Positions 10,463 through 22,035 of a DNA stretch of 64,000 bases are shown piece by piece. Position numbers and translations under genes: made by a program. The DNA comes from Nomia melanderi (lineage: Eukaryota; Arthropoda; Insecta; Hymenoptera; Halictidae): the NCBI RefSeq assembly GCF_051020985.1, contig NC_135002.1, positions 4,588,001-4,652,000 of the forward strand, in the 5' to 3' direction. The notes under the pieces were generated by a model. It was not told the DNA's origin. It made no database searches and worked only from the letters and a program-made list of their open reading frames with translations. Every line of letters begins with the position of its first letter. The stretch's first letter is position 1.

Positions 10463-13249
10463 GGTCGCTCATCGTGTCGCATCAGGGTGTGCTCTCAGGC
10501 GTTTCAGCCGCTTTTACGATGACGGTAAAACTCACTGCCGTCAGAGAAATCATTTGATCGTTTCAACTCCACTCGTAAAGATTCTATGCACTGGTTTTCG
10601 AGGCCTCCTCCGCTTATCGCGCGCGGCCGTCCGTGCGTTGTAGCGTCAACGGGACAATAACTTTCCCCGTGACTGTTTAGACAAGTTATATTGCCAATAC
10701 CGTGTCGGCACAGGAAAACGACCGGCTTTAGCACGAGTGTTTACGGCGCGATATTATTAAGATTGTCCACGATACCGGCCCCGGATTTCCAAAGATATTG
10801 TCGGCTGTTAATCTTGGCCAATCTAACCGGGGCCGAGCCTTAAACTCTGATTATGATCTAGTTGAGAAAGTTCCGCTCGCCGGGCTCCAACGGATCACTC
10901 CGGGGACCTCCTTCGCGCCCGGAACTTCTGCTAACCTTAATACAACGGAACCGAAAATGTTAATGAATTCTCGCGCCGCTTTCCAAACGGCATTCCATTA
11001 ATTCTATAGCTTGCTGCGAACGTTTGTGCAATTTATGGGCTTCGTTGAAGCTAACTCTCTAACATCAGTCTTCAGCGTAAATCTTATAAATTTTCTTCAT
11101 AAAGAAATTTTCCTTCTGTTCGGGTACCTCCTTAACTTCGTTAAAATTTATTCTTATTCAATCAAGATAGTATGCGAACTTTAAGCAATAATAATATACT
11201 ACACGTTGTATTTTGCAGAATGCATTGTATAGGTTGATCTGTCATTCAGTGTTATTCGTTTTAATAGAGGAATCTTCATCGTCGTGTTACTCAAGGTGAA
11301 GAGTAGTCATCAGAGGCATCGACGCGGAAATCTCGATATGCAGATTAAATGGGTCGAATATAGTGGGCGAGAACTCGGCCCAATGGTACCTCGGACTCGG
11401 TTCCGGCGCCCATCCATCGCCTGCGGAATATTCAATTGCCCGGCTTCTCCTGGCCGAACCTGAACCTTCCCTCCACTCCGCTCGGACTAAAAGCCGCTCT
11501 TTCTTTCGCGGTTCTTCGCGCTTCGTTTCGAATTCCGAGTGGCCTCTCCTCCTTCCCTCTCTCTCTCCCCTACCCCGGGTTCGCCAAGTCTTACGAAAAC
11601 AAGGAATAAACTGAATTCCACTTGGAATCCATTGGCGAAGCTTGCTTGCCGGTCCGGTGTCCATGGTAATTTATGGATATCGCGTGGCGGTTCGTTATTA
11701 TCCACCGTCCCTTCAGTCTAGCAAAATTTTCTTTGGAAATATTGCCTTTACGAAGAAGCGATCAGGAACTTACGCAAACTGCCGAGTCTCGGTTACTTCG
11801 CGACTAATAATTTATATAAATTATTTTTAATTAGTACCTACAATACCTCACGAAAATTGTAGGAAATCAACATCCACAACATTTACCACAATATATACGT
11901 CACTCGAGTTTCCATGAAGCAATTACTACCAACTTGTTTTAGTTACCGTCATCACTTAAAAACCTTGATCGCGTTCGAAAACAAACCACCCGGTTTCATT
12001 TCTAAATGAAAATCTTATACTCCCCGAGAGCCACTCGATTGCCATCGGAGTCAAGAAAGGTCCCTTTCCACGATTGTCCAGTTGTGACTCAGCTAAGTAG
12101 GTCAAGGATATGCAAACGATGGAAGTTTTCAGGTTTTCGAAGGGCCGTTGTCGGAATTAAAAAGGAACCGCGGCTCCCTATCGCGGGCGCCCGGTTTTTC
12201 GACCGGACCGTTGAGATTCATAACGCAAACTCACACCGGGGGAACTCCCTCTCGCAAATTTTTATCGTCGCGCCTCTTGATTTCCATACATTCCGCATTC
12301 AGGTGCAAGCTTTCTCATTTCGCATTCCCCTCCCCGCCCCGTCCGCCTTTCACCGGCAACTTCGGCCGATTTATCTTCCGCCATTACCATGCTCGCCGTC
12401 GGCCAATTCTTCTTGTTGTTAACGGCGCCGCGCGGCAGACGCCATTAACGCTAATTTCGCGAACGTCGCGTCGTTCGGCGCACAGTGCGGCTAAACGCCT
12501 GCTTTTTGGACGGAACTTGATGACTGAAGAAGTATGAGTGATACAAGTACTTCAGAAAGTTGTGAGGTGTAGAGCTAAACGTGTGGTATGCATGTTTTTG
12601 TTTACATTATGAAAATACTATGAAGTTTTTCAATGACAATGGATAATTTTCTTTTCGACTCCAACGTAATATAAATGGAGAAACGAAATTTATCTGTATA
12701 AAATTTGTATTTTCGGAATGCAAATCATTTTGTAGCACGTTGTGTACTTAGCCGCACATTGGTAACCTTCGATTTTCGTTGTGTGAATACCCGAATTTCG
12801 ATGTTTTGTCCACAGACGGCCGCACTGCGCGCCGCTGCGCACCCGCACTTTTGCTGGAATACACTTTTATACAGCCTACATCCGCGAATAGCGATTTGCA
12901 TTCCGGATACGGTGATTTTCGAATGATTTACACGCGTTCCGCTCCATCGCGCGAGTTCACCGCGCCCCGGGAACTGGATCTGGATACAATAGATCATCTG
13001 GGATATTCCACTTTGAATGTTTGACTTCGCCGGCGCCACGTGACCGTCGTTTAAACGAACTTCCCCGGATCTTCCGAATCACACCCCAAGGAAATTTTGT
13101 ACAAACCCGACGGGCTTAGCTCGCTCTTGAAGATTTCAAATTTTCGAATCTGACGAAGCAGAGGTAAGATGAAAATAGAATTCCACTGTCTTCTATGTTA
13201 TACAACGTCGAATTGAAAACAATTCCATAGACTTTCCGTATTGAGTATA
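10463..13249. other. CpG-rich islands separated by AT-rich DNA, no gene recognised
   Basis: Islands at roughly 10540-11000, 11290-11700, 12000-12530 and 12770-13060 contain chance open frames up to 138 codons (12006-12422) with no domain signature. The intervals are AT-rich. No RNA gene, tandem repeat or TTAA element could be identified. Confidence 0.4.
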
Positions 13250-13449
13250 TTAACCCTTTGCGGACGAAGATTCTTTGAAATATACAAAACTTTCAGCAGA
13301 AGCAAAATCATATACCAATCGCTTAAATAATAGAAAAACCAGAAAGTACGTGCTCTCTCTTGCTGTTTGAATAATTAAATCATTCGTTGGCGACGTAGTC
13401 TTCGAAACATTTCATTTCGAAATGTCGACATTCGTCCGCAAAGGGTTAA
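13250..13449 (+). mobile_element. B-family TTAA MITE, complete
   Basis: This 200 bp element begins TTAACCCTTTGCGGACGAA and ends TTCGTCCGCAAAGGGTTAA: a perfect inverted repeat of 19 bp including TTAA. The interior carries the family hallmarks AAACTTTCAGCAGAAGC, TCTCTTGCTGTTTGAATAAT and AAATCATTCG. It has no coding capacity. This is the cleanest B copy for defining the ends. Confidence 0.9.
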
Positions 13450-14340
13450 AACTCGTTTCGATATGATTTGTCCACTCATGATTTCACAGGAACTTTCAAA
13501 TTTCAAGCTTCCAATTCTACCGCGCAATGCGCTATACGCACCAAAAATTGAAATCCATCGATATATATCACACAATCAACCTCTTCATACAAAAATCATC
13601 AATCTACGGACCATTATTTTTTGCTAGCGCAGTTCCCAAACAAGTTCCACGGTTCGGCCGGCTGAAGCGTACACGGTGCCGTTAATTTAACCGCGTTAGA
13701 TCCGATGAACGTTCGATTTGTTTACGTTCTGGAATGAACAAAGAGGAAAAGGAAACGGCGGATAGCGCGCGCCTATGGAAATTGGAAGCTGATCCGCGAC
13801 TGGCAGTCCCGGTCGATCGCATCGGAACGATCCGGCCGGTAACTGTGCGGAAAAATTGCGAATTCCCGGTGAGTTCCGGCGAGCGAACAGCGAACTCAGC
13901 AGGCGCTGACGCTCGTTCGCTTAATAAAACGACCGATCGGACGAACGGGGACGATAGAGAGCGGCGAACACCGGGACACAGGGGGCGGAGGGGCGAAGGG
14001 CGAAAACGAAGGAGGATTTCGCGCGCATCGCGCTGCAGACGATATTATCCGCTTAATGACCGCGCGGATTACTGGCCGTATTTCGGAACGACTTCTCGTT
14101 GCCTTCGTTGCAGCCCTCTTGACCCTCCCACGGCCGACCCTTTCTCTAACCTGGAACCGTGCGAACCGAACGAACGACCGCTGCTGTCGACGATGTTAGG
14201 CCCGTTGTGCTGCTCCGCGGATTATCCGCGGGATAATTATCCGTGTGTATTGCTCGTATTGTGATTCTGGTGTTCCGATGGTAGTATAACCGTGCGTCTG
14301 AGAATAGTAAGTTCATGCGTTACAGATTGATAGGTAATTC
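13450..14340. other. CpG-rich island with a G-run cluster
   Basis: The 176-codon frame at 13734-14264 is the longest here. Its product is Arg-, Asp- and Pro-rich, with no recognisable family, so I do not call it. On the plus strand, 13974-14002 has four G-runs (GGGACACAGGGGGCGGAGGG and then GGGCG), which could fold as a G-quadruplex. Confidence 0.4.
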
Positions 14341-14566
14341 ACCTGTTAAGTGTGGAATTTAGCTTGAAAAATCTCTCATTGCACGCAATAAAATCAAATA
14401 ATGAAGTGTATACTAAGGCCAAATGCACTTAAGATGTATCCTAACGAAAAACTAAAGCAAAACGAAGAATTATATTGTCTCAAGAAATAAATAATCTATC
14501 GTTGAAGAAGTTAGCGCCATTAAGACTTTTAAGATGTGTATACTCGTCAAACATAGTTAACTCGTT
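14341..14566 (+). mobile_element. F-family MITE, diverged
   Basis: It follows the complete F copy at 59225-59468: GTTAAGTGTGGAATTTAGC at the left, CGCAATAAAATCAAATAATG in the interior, and GTGTATACTCGTCAAACATA then GTTAACTCGTTG at the right. Ends and interior are heavily substituted, so this is an old insertion. The final TTAA has decayed. Confidence 0.6.
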
Positions 14567-14756
14567 GAGGAATATGGATGATTCACGTCGGTTTCTGATA
14601 GCGTTGCCTGTCTTTGTTATTGGAACATAGGATTGATTGGTGAATGGATAGAAGATAAAAATAGAAATGTGTCGCTCAGTTTCTGAACTGAATCGAAAGC
14701 GCAATGCTGGTTCTAGACCGAGATTTCGCAAAGATCTGTGGCACTCGAACGGTTAA
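14567..14756. mobile_element. Possible P-family remnant
   Basis: The right end, GGCACTCGAACGGTTAA (14740-14756), matches the right end of the complete P element at 24560-24754 (AGCACTCAAACGGTTAA). The left end is unclear; GGATG near 14575 may correspond to the GGATGC of the P left end. Its last TTAA is also the first TTAA of the M element that follows. Confidence 0.35.
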
Positions 14757-14938
14757 CACTAGGTTTACGGAAGGCGTCAAATTGACGCATATTGGATTTT
14801 AGAAATATTATTTTGTAAATGTTTACGCCGATTTTGATTTGATCAAATCTCCAGTTTCTGCAATCTAAATAAACGAGCATCGATTCTTTTAGGAATAATA
14901 GAATGAAGTACAATAAATGCCCGTGAACCTAGTGTTAA
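14753..14938 (+). mobile_element. M-family TTAA MITE, complete
   Basis: A 186 bp element begins TTAACACTAGGTTTACGG and ends CCGTGAACCTAGTGTTAA, an 18 bp inverted repeat with one mismatch. Just inside the left end is GCGTCAAATTGACGC, a palindrome with 7 bp arms. A second copy, in reverse, is at 38485-38677. Confidence 0.85.
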
Positions 14939-16784
14939 GGGAAATTGGAAGGTTTCGAGACAAACAATCGAGAGAACTATTCACCACGATTTACAAGTTT
15001 ATTACCGATTCAATGGAAATCAGTGCAACCAGACTTCGCATCTGACATTCAGGAAATTACCGAAGCCGCTGTTATCTCGGTGGAGTTACAAGAACACCGC
15101 GAGATCATTAAAACAAACCACGAATATATTGTCAACGGATAAGACGGAGCATTGTAAGGTTAACAGCGTCGTCCGTCACGATACGACGAACCCGGAATCG
15201 GCGTTTCGCCGGTGTAAAATGCAAACGATGAATTACGGCGAGGCGTTAGACCCCCGAGCAGGATGCTCCGCCGAGTCGTAAACGGGACGGACGTTAGTTG
15301 CCGAATTAATGGCCGACCGCGAGATACCGCGGGCCACAGTAAAACTTCGTCCCTCGCGCGGCGGCCGGCTGTGTCCTCCTTTGTTCCGCTCCGGCGAACG
15401 TCGACCCGCCCCGACGCGTCCGCGACGTCCGAATCGCGCGAAATCCGCGCCGCGCGCGACGATTTGACGCGTCCACGCGGCCGTTCGGCGAACTCGGCGT
15501 AACTTTTGCAAAGTTTAATGAAGTTTCCCGTGAATCCGAGACCGCGTGGATAGTCGGCCAACGACATTTCGTTTGATTCTCTTCCGACAGAGTTGCGCAC
15601 GATGATAATCATTTATGAATAATCGAAGTTGAAACCGCGATTGAAAGGATTCGATTTTTTTGCAAGAGTAATACCGTGTCCTACGCGAGAAAGTATTGGT
15701 ACCAAAGAGAATGATAAAAGCTGGTTAACGCATGATTGAGATACATTGCAGTCGTTAAACGAGGAATTAATCAAGAGGAGGATTTATTGGCAATTGGTAA
15801 TTGTATTTGATTATTCCCTTTATTTGATTAATCCTTTTTATTGTCACATTCCTGACACGAGTATCGGATGTCCGTGGATAGCGTTACATCCTTCGGAGGA
15901 CGTTTATTCAAACGAATTGAACGAATTCCCTGTTCAATATGCAAAAAAGGAAGGGAAGCGACTCGATACTGTTAAATAAGTATCTCGAGTGCATTTCGCG
16001 AGGCTCGAGGACCGTGACACTTCAGAAGTGGAAAATAAGAAGTGGCAAGAACCGAAGTGAAGGAATAATGGGAAAGAGAAGGAGAAGGTAAAAAGGGGGA
16101 GGAAAGAAGGAGTCGGATCGGTCGTGCCACTAATTCATTAGTATCTTCGCGGCGCGGTGGAGCGGCTCCTCGACGAAACTCAGCCGTCCATGAATTATTT
16201 AAACGAGCAGCGAAACAAACGGGCCGCTAATTAAATTTTCCATTAACGTCGAACACCGTGGCCCCCGCCTCCTTGCCGAAATTCGCGAATATTAATTGAA
16301 CGACTAGGACTGGAACGTGCCCGCCTCGGCCGCGGGTATCCCAGCCTTAACGGTCCGTGAATTAGCATATTAATGCGTCGCGCCGGAAGTCCGGTGTCGG
16401 CTCCGAGGCTTAAGCGCGCCGACGAATATCCGTCGCGGCGCGGATCGCTTTAAACCGTCGATGAAAAATCGAATCGCGCGCATTATACGGCGCGATAATT
16501 GTCTAATCGCGCTCGTTACGCCCCGCGGCCGCCGTTTTAAAGCCATTAGGGCCTCGAAAGTGGCGCGGACCTCGTTAGAACGAGAACAATTCGATTTGCC
16601 CGACGGGGACGCTCACCTCGAGATTTTATCGACGTGTGTAAATATCGTTTAACACTTTGCATCCTGAATTATACCGCTTTTATCGCTTCTGGGGTCTTTG
16701 CTGTTGATACTGCCGCGTTAAAACCGCTTGGACACGAACGGAACGGTAATGGTAACGAAAACAATGGTGATCTAATGTTCCATA
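14939..16784. other. CpG-rich islands with TAAT-rich core, no gene recognised
   Basis: 15150-15510 is CpG-rich with open frames on both strands and no domain. From 16130 to 16500, CpG-rich sequence is interspersed with many TAATTA-type motifs (ACTAATTCATTAG, CTAATTAAATTT, TATTAATTGAACG, AATTAGCATATTAATGC). That combination resembles homeodomain-bound enhancers, although single sites are common by chance. Confidence 0.35.
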
Positions 16785-16785
16785 T

Positions 16786-17197
16786 ATAGTATTACTATAG
16801 TATAGACAATGAAAAGGTGGATCTTGAGTAATTTAGAGCTAGGAATAAATTTAAGAAGTTCAAATGTGACTCAGAGTCACATCGTGGTTCGATTAGGGTT
16901 AAGGAGCCTCTACGATCATTGGAAGATTTGTATTATTTTTACATGTGTAGATAAGTTACTGTTTCACTAGTAATACAATGACACTTACGAAACACAGAAT
17001 ACCGGATAACAGAAGAGACACTACTAAGACGCCCGATAATATTCTAACTGCTAACCCAACCTCTTAGTAATTATGAAAGAAGAACTCAGAAGTGAAATTT
17101 TGACTCACCTGGTAATTATGGCGTTAGTACTATAGTGTTACTATAGTATAAATAATGAAAGGGTGGATCTCGAGTAATCGAGAGCTAGGAATAAATA
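16786..17197. repeat. I-family repeat flanked by a direct duplication, with a C-element end
   Basis: Segments 16786-16852 and 17131-17197 are direct copies (ACTATAGTATA, AATGAAAAGGTGGATCT, GAGTAATTTAGAGCTAGGAA). Between them lie the right end of a C element (16864-16902, with TGTGACTCAGAGTCACA and GATTAGGGTTAA) and a roughly 195 bp repeat (16935-17130) that recurs at 36481-36683. Unit hallmarks are GATAAGTTACTGTTTCACTA, CACAGAATACCGG, AAGAGACACTACTAAGACG and CTCACCTGGTAATT. I do not recognise this repeat and its termini are unclear. Confidence 0.75.
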
Positions 17198-18297
17198 TAT
17201 GTAACCTACGCTAAAAATTCCAAATACTACACATATAACACGGAAACTTTACAATCCTGAAAATATTCATCTCCCGAGATACATAAATCGCAACAGTGTT
17301 CACGCGAAAATTCACCGGTTCGTCTACTTTCCAAACATCCACCTACGTACCATCATCCCCAAGCATTCCCAACAATTATCACCCAAACACATCGATGACA
17401 ACCAATAACGTCCCCATCTCCCCACGATCCGCAGTACAATCTCACCGCGAACAATCTCATTCAATCGACAGAGGCTTTCCAAATGAACGGATCAAGATCA
17501 CAAACAAGCCCGGCCCATCCCCCGCTGTTTGCCCACGGGATGAACCGAAGAATGACCCCTGCTACCTATACGATTTTCTAGGGTTCCGGAAATATTTGCT
17601 CGGACCCGGCAAATAGGCGGAGGTAACCGAGCTCCAAGATAAATAAGGCAGCCGGGGGTGTGTCCGATCGCCGAGCCGGGGATCGTCATTGAAGGGCCGA
17701 AGGGTCCCGGCACAATGACGGCCCCGCGATACTCGCGCCTTTGCAAGTCAGATTCGATTACCGCCGCCGAGTCCCGGCGGGCTCGCCCCGTCCGGGAATC
17801 AACGCCGGGGATTTTCGGTCCTCTAGCGCTCCGCTTTCCCTCTTTCTTGCTGATTAAGACCGTGGAGCCTCGTCGCTCGGATTACCCTCCGCAAAGCCCC
17901 CGCCCCCGGGCGAAACCGCAGCGAAATTAATTTCGCGCGCACCTTCGACGAAGATACCCGGGCCGTTCCGGTTTCTTACGCCGGGACCGATCGGATTGAA
18001 AAAGTTCAGCTTGTCTACTGACTCACTGGCCCGGCAACAATCCGCGAGACCATTTGTCCGTTTCTTTCGCTGCACCGGAATGTTGCTTGGCTTTCTTTTG
18101 CAACAAGCGGTGTCACTTTGGGGATTCGGTCGATTTTCTTCATTGCGGAGGGTTTTGAGGGCGAGATCGTTCTCTGAGGAGTTGGATTTTTAGGGTGGCT
18201 TATTGATGTGTCTTGTAATTAGGAAGTGGGAGGAGGAATTAGTGTATCGGAGAGTTTTGTCTTTGGCGCTTCTGATAGAGAGTTTTAGAGAAGTATT
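17198..18297. other. CpG-rich island, no gene recognised
   Basis: 17500-18190 is CpG-rich, with open frames up to 106 codons (17296-17616) on both strands. None shows conserved motifs. Flanks are AT-rich. Confidence 0.4.
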
Positions 18298-18360
18298 TTA
18301 ACCTTAGCAGTCCTATGTCGAGTTAGACTCGATATTCTATTTTATTGCAACCTCTACCTG
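18298..18360 (+). mobile_element. Isolated MITE-like left end with a palindrome
   Basis: TTAACCTTAGCAGTCCTATG is followed by TCGAGTTAGACTCGA, a palindrome with 6 bp arms. The arrangement (TTAA, about 16 bp, then a palindrome) is that of C, E and M ends in this window. I could not find a matching right end within 300 bp, so this may be a truncated copy of a separate family. Confidence 0.35.
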
Positions 18361-19404
18361 TTTTAACATTTTCTATATTTATTTGTAGTATCACAATTGT
18401 ACCGTTTAAAGGTAACGTTTCAATGACTCTCAAATATTCTTGAATAAATAGTCATATTAAGCTGTAATTGAATGAACTAACGTCGACGTGAACCTCAAAG
18501 TGTCAATCCTCTGGAGTACAGAGGCGTATCGCCAATCGACTTGACGCGGGGAAATTGTGGAAGTTGATGTTAAATAGCAAACTTTGTGTAATAAATTAAT
18601 ATGTGAAATATCGAGGAAGATTTTTTGTTTTGTTCTTCTATGTATGTGCAGCTTCTCGAATTTTAGGAAATGTCTGCAACTGATTAGAAAATGTTGAGTG
18701 TTTTCCGTGGGAAAATTCTGGTTTGTAAATGGTTGATTTGTCATTGTTGTTACTGATAATTTGAAGGTATTTAGAATGAATGTTCTCAAGTTCCTTGAAG
18801 GAATTGTTGTGAATGAAGGGAAGTGTGCATTGTAATCTTGTGTATTGTAGTGGGTTTGTTTTCATGATGAACTTGCACTGGTTCCGGAATAAAGGACAAC
18901 GAACTCTTCAGTGGATATAATAGCGAAGAAAAGGGAATTGTTATGGAATCTTTTGCTACGATTTTTGTTTATCGAAGAGGTATCCTTCATTGTGTATTGA
19001 GAAAAGTCACCGTAAAGCCTGTTGTGGCAAACTGCTTGCATAAAACGTCCGCGCGTGCGTAACAGCGTCGCCATTAGCGTAATGAATCGGCCGTCGTGAA
19101 TGGCGACGCTTTACCCCGTTGCTGTTCCGTAATTGGAGACTACTTTCAGGATACTGATGAGCCATCTCGCGGTTAATTCAGCTTGATGCTCGATGCTCTT
19201 TCGCACTCTGCTCGTTCGAGGTATTTCCCATAGAACTCTTAAGAAAACCGAAAGCAAAGACAACTGAGCTCTTCCTACGAGAAACATCCACTCATTCATT
19301 CATTAATCATATAATCACTTATCAATAGCTAATTATCAACTCACAAATACTCAAAGTTCACCACAAACTTCCATAAACAACTGATTCCAAAATCTTTCCA
19401 ATTC
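18361..19404. other. AT-rich non-coding DNA, nothing recognised
   Basis: A minus-strand frame of 110 codons (18457-18789) lies in AT-rich DNA and shows no domain. No repeats or RNA genes could be identified. Confidence 0.4.
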
Positions 19405-19658
19405 CTCTCCAACCATTCAAATCAAACTAAACCTTAAAGAAATTCTAGTTCCCAAATCCTATTCCTAAATAAACAAGATCATCTAATTCCTTCATTACCC
19501 TTTATCCTATATCTGAATCTTGATTCACCAACACCAATCCCTATAACAAAATGTCCACCAAACCTGAGAATCCTTATTCTAAAACATTTCAATCTCCTCG
19601 TTAACCCTAATCATACTATGATGCGATTCTCAGTCACTTATGAGAATAAAACGAATGA

Positions 19659-19787
19659 TTAACTTTTGTGGACTGATCTGACTACCGATCTTTTGCTATT
19701 CGACTAATAACACCGTTTGTTCCCGAGTCTTCCAAATACGAACGTTTCATCTCATCGAAATGTCGATACCCGTCCGCAAAGGGTTAA
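19659..19787 (-). mobile_element. B-family MITE, diverged, nested in C
   Basis: It enters C at the TTAA of ACGAATGATTAA and ends CCGTCCGCAAAGGGTTAA. The left end is decayed (TTAACTTTTGTGGAC). The unoccupied C copy at 21252-21472 reads AGGTACGATTAAAATGTTAC at this point, confirming insertion at TTAA. Confidence 0.7.
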
Positions 19788-19820
19788 AATGTTATCGTCT
19801 TCGTTCGAAAGGCCCAAATT

Positions 19821-20029
19821 TTAACCCTTTTGGACGAAGATTCCCTGAAACGTATAAAACCTTCAACAGATGAAGCTAAATTACATATAAATTGCTCAAA
19901 TAATATCAAAAGCCGAAGCTACATGCCAATCTCTTGCTGCCCGAGTAATTAAATCATTCGCCCGCGACTGAGTCCTCCAAATCTGAACGTTTCATCTCGA
20001 AATGTCCACATTCGTCCGGAAAGGGTTAA
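19821..20029 (+). mobile_element. B-family TTAA MITE nested in C
   Basis: A 209 bp element starts TTAACCCTTTTGGACGAAG and ends TTCGTCCGGAAAGGGTTAA. It sits between GGCCCAAATT and AAGCCCAAC of C. The C copy at 21252 has GGCCCAAATTTTAGAAGCCC with no insert, while the copy at 54537 has the same B insertion. Confidence 0.85.
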
Positions 20030-20126
20030 AAGCCCAACGAAACTATTGCAATATGAAATAATCAGAGAATTTAAGTAAAAAGTTCAAATGTGACTCAGAG
20101 TCGCATCGTGGTCCGACTGGGGTTAA

Positions 20127-21109
20127 AGCACCCTAGTAGGTCCTCGCCCTGGGAAAGGGTCCTAGGCTTAATCACGAAGCAAATCCCCGGTAGCATGATA
20201 TCGGACCGATATTTCGTATTTACCGGGAGCGCAGATAAGGCGACGGTAATTTCAGTCTAGTTCCGAGATTCGTATCCGACGTACGAACGTCCCCTATCCG
20301 TCGTTTTCGGCCCCCTTTATCGGCCCTGGGTCCCCCACGCCAGAGTTACCCTATCAGGGTGGATCTCCGTCCCCTGGAATTCCGAGTGGACCTTCCCGTG
20401 GGCGTAATACGCGTCTTAGACGCTCATCAGGGTTCGATCTTCCGGAAGGAGCGTCGTAAAAGGGACCCTCGTTTCACCCCGGGCCGCGTATATCGGTGCC
20501 GAAACTTCCGACGCGAGGCTCCGGTCCGATCCGCGATTGGCCGGGAGCGCCTCGACGCTCCGGGGGTCACTTCTTCGCTCGACGCGTGAAACTTTCCGCG
20601 TTACGGGCCAGGTGCCGCGATGGAGCGTCTGATAAATCTTGGAATAACGCGCCGTTACGGACCGTCCGTCCGATCGTGGGATGAAGAGCTTTGTCGCGAG
20701 CTTTTCAGGACTTTGACGAATGTCGCGCTCGCTCGAGTGATATGGCGGATTGCGAAGCGTTGGAAGGTACTCGGTGTTCTGTTATCTGGTTAGTGGTGGC
20801 TCTAAATTGATAGTACTGCCTTTGGGAGTGGTTCGTTTCGAATTCGTTAGGTGTTCGGTTATAGCGGAACAGAAGTTGAGATGATTGGAAATAGAGAAGT
20901 TAAAATGAGTGGGAGAATTGAATTGATAGGATATGGATGATGTGATATCGAAGGTGATCGAATGTGGGTTAGAAAATTGGGGACGGAATCGTATTAGAAT
21001 ATTTCAATCGTGATAATGTTTAATCCGGAGGTATTTCGAGTTTACTTACTGGAAAATTATACCGTAACGTCTTAGTTATTTATAAACAAATTCAGAGAAG
21101 TGTTCAATG
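20127..21109. other. CpG-rich island then AT-rich DNA
   Basis: 20127-20760 is CpG-rich and has chance open frames (up to 76 codons). Beyond 20760 it becomes AT-rich. No gene, repeat or element is recognised. Confidence 0.4.
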
Positions 21110-21240
21110 TAAATGTACAGTAGTGACTAAGGAAATTGATTTACCAATACGCAAATTGAATTGTAAATCAACGAAAGTCTCGATAGATGCTCTCTTAGAG
21201 TTTCCATGAAGAAATTTCAAAAAGTCAAATTACATTAAAA
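21110..21240 (-). mobile_element. O-family fragment
   Basis: The sequence matches the middle and one end of O in reverse (compare 34218-34421): ACCAATACGCAAATTGAATTG, TAAATCAACGAAAGTCTCGA, GAGTTTCCATGAAGAAATTT. Neither TTAA terminus is intact. Confidence 0.55.
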
Positions 21241-21251
21241 TGTAATTAGGT

Positions 21252-21472
21252 TAAAACCCTAATCGTACCACGTGTTCATATAACGAATCATACCACAATG
21301 TGACTATGTCACTTACCAGAATAAAAGGTACGATTAAAATGTTACTGTTTCTGTTTATAAGGCCCAAATTTTAGAAGCCCAACAAAACTGTCGCAATATG
21401 AAATAATCAAAAAATTTCAGTAAAATATTCAAATGTGACTCAAAGTCACATCGTGGTCCGATTAGGTTTAAA
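21252..21472 (+). mobile_element. C-family MITE without nested insertions
   Basis: About 220 bp, beginning AACCCTAATCGTACCACG and ending TGTGACTCAAAGTCACA then GGTCCGATTAGGTTTAAA. Palindromes lie inside both ends (TGTGACTATGTCAC on the left). Both TTAA-type positions that hold B elements in the copies at 19601 and 54537 are unoccupied here, so this copy represents the pre-insertion form of C. Confidence 0.8.
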
Positions 21473-22035
21473 ACCTAAAAATTCCAGAAACATCCGCAGT
21501 CTACCGGTTAATACCTTGAAACGAGAAAACTGTTTGAGCCAACGGTGGTCCGGTAAAAAATTCTAGATTGAATTAATCAGTTATTTTGTCATTTCCCCGA
21601 GGTTATCGACGGAACCGAGCGTGCCGACGGTTTGTTTTCGATTCGCCGTTCCACGAGAAAAGGTTCGGCCGCTGAATAAACGGAAGAGTCGGGTCTATTT
21701 TCGCGGCCGTTCAATCAGGAAGCCTCTGAATGGCCGACACGCACCATTCAATGACGGGGCCGGGTCAAAGATCGATGCTCCTGTTCCCCGGCGATGGGAC
21801 ACACCGCGATACCGTCCGGCAGGTGATGGTTCTGGTTCCCATGGAGACCAGACTTGGCCCGGTTCGCTCCTAGGTCAGGGCCAGCCTCGTTCCTGCGTCG
21901 TTTCCTCTCCCCCACGCCACCGCGGATTCTGTCTCGTGAACGTCGTCGTTGCATAACAGGTGTGTGTTTACCTTTTCGCGTTTCTTTTTACCTTGACTAT
22001 CTGACACCCACTGCCGCTCCATTTATTGACAGAGT
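21473..22035. other. CpG-rich sequence, no gene recognised
   Basis: Open frames on both strands (111 codons plus, 21621-21956) lie in CpG-rich DNA and lack any family signature. The tandem repeat begins at its right edge. Confidence 0.4.

Larger units (their letters stand above)
19405..20126 (+). mobile_element. Composite repeat: shared flank plus C element carrying two B insertions
   Basis: The C element spans 19601-20126. It starts TTAACCCTAATCATACTATG and ends with TGTGACTCAGAGTCGCA then TCCGACTGGGGTTAA. It contains a diverged B element (19659-19787) and a complete B element (19821-20029). About 195 bp of sequence upstream of C (AAAGAAATTCTAGTTCCC, CCTAAATAAACAAGATCATC, ATCTGAATCTTGATTCACC) is also present before C at 37689 and 54359. 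So the flank, C and B have been copied together. Confidence 0.8.

Noticed and set aside
13734..14264. 176-codon open frame, plus strand
   Set aside because: Arg/Asp/Pro-rich chance frame in a CpG island; no domain or splice context.
14753..14938. CACTA (EnSpm) superfamily assignment for elements beginning CACTAG
   Set aside because: CACTA transposons duplicate two or three bases, whereas these elements sit in complete TTAA on both sides, as do the CCC-ended families.
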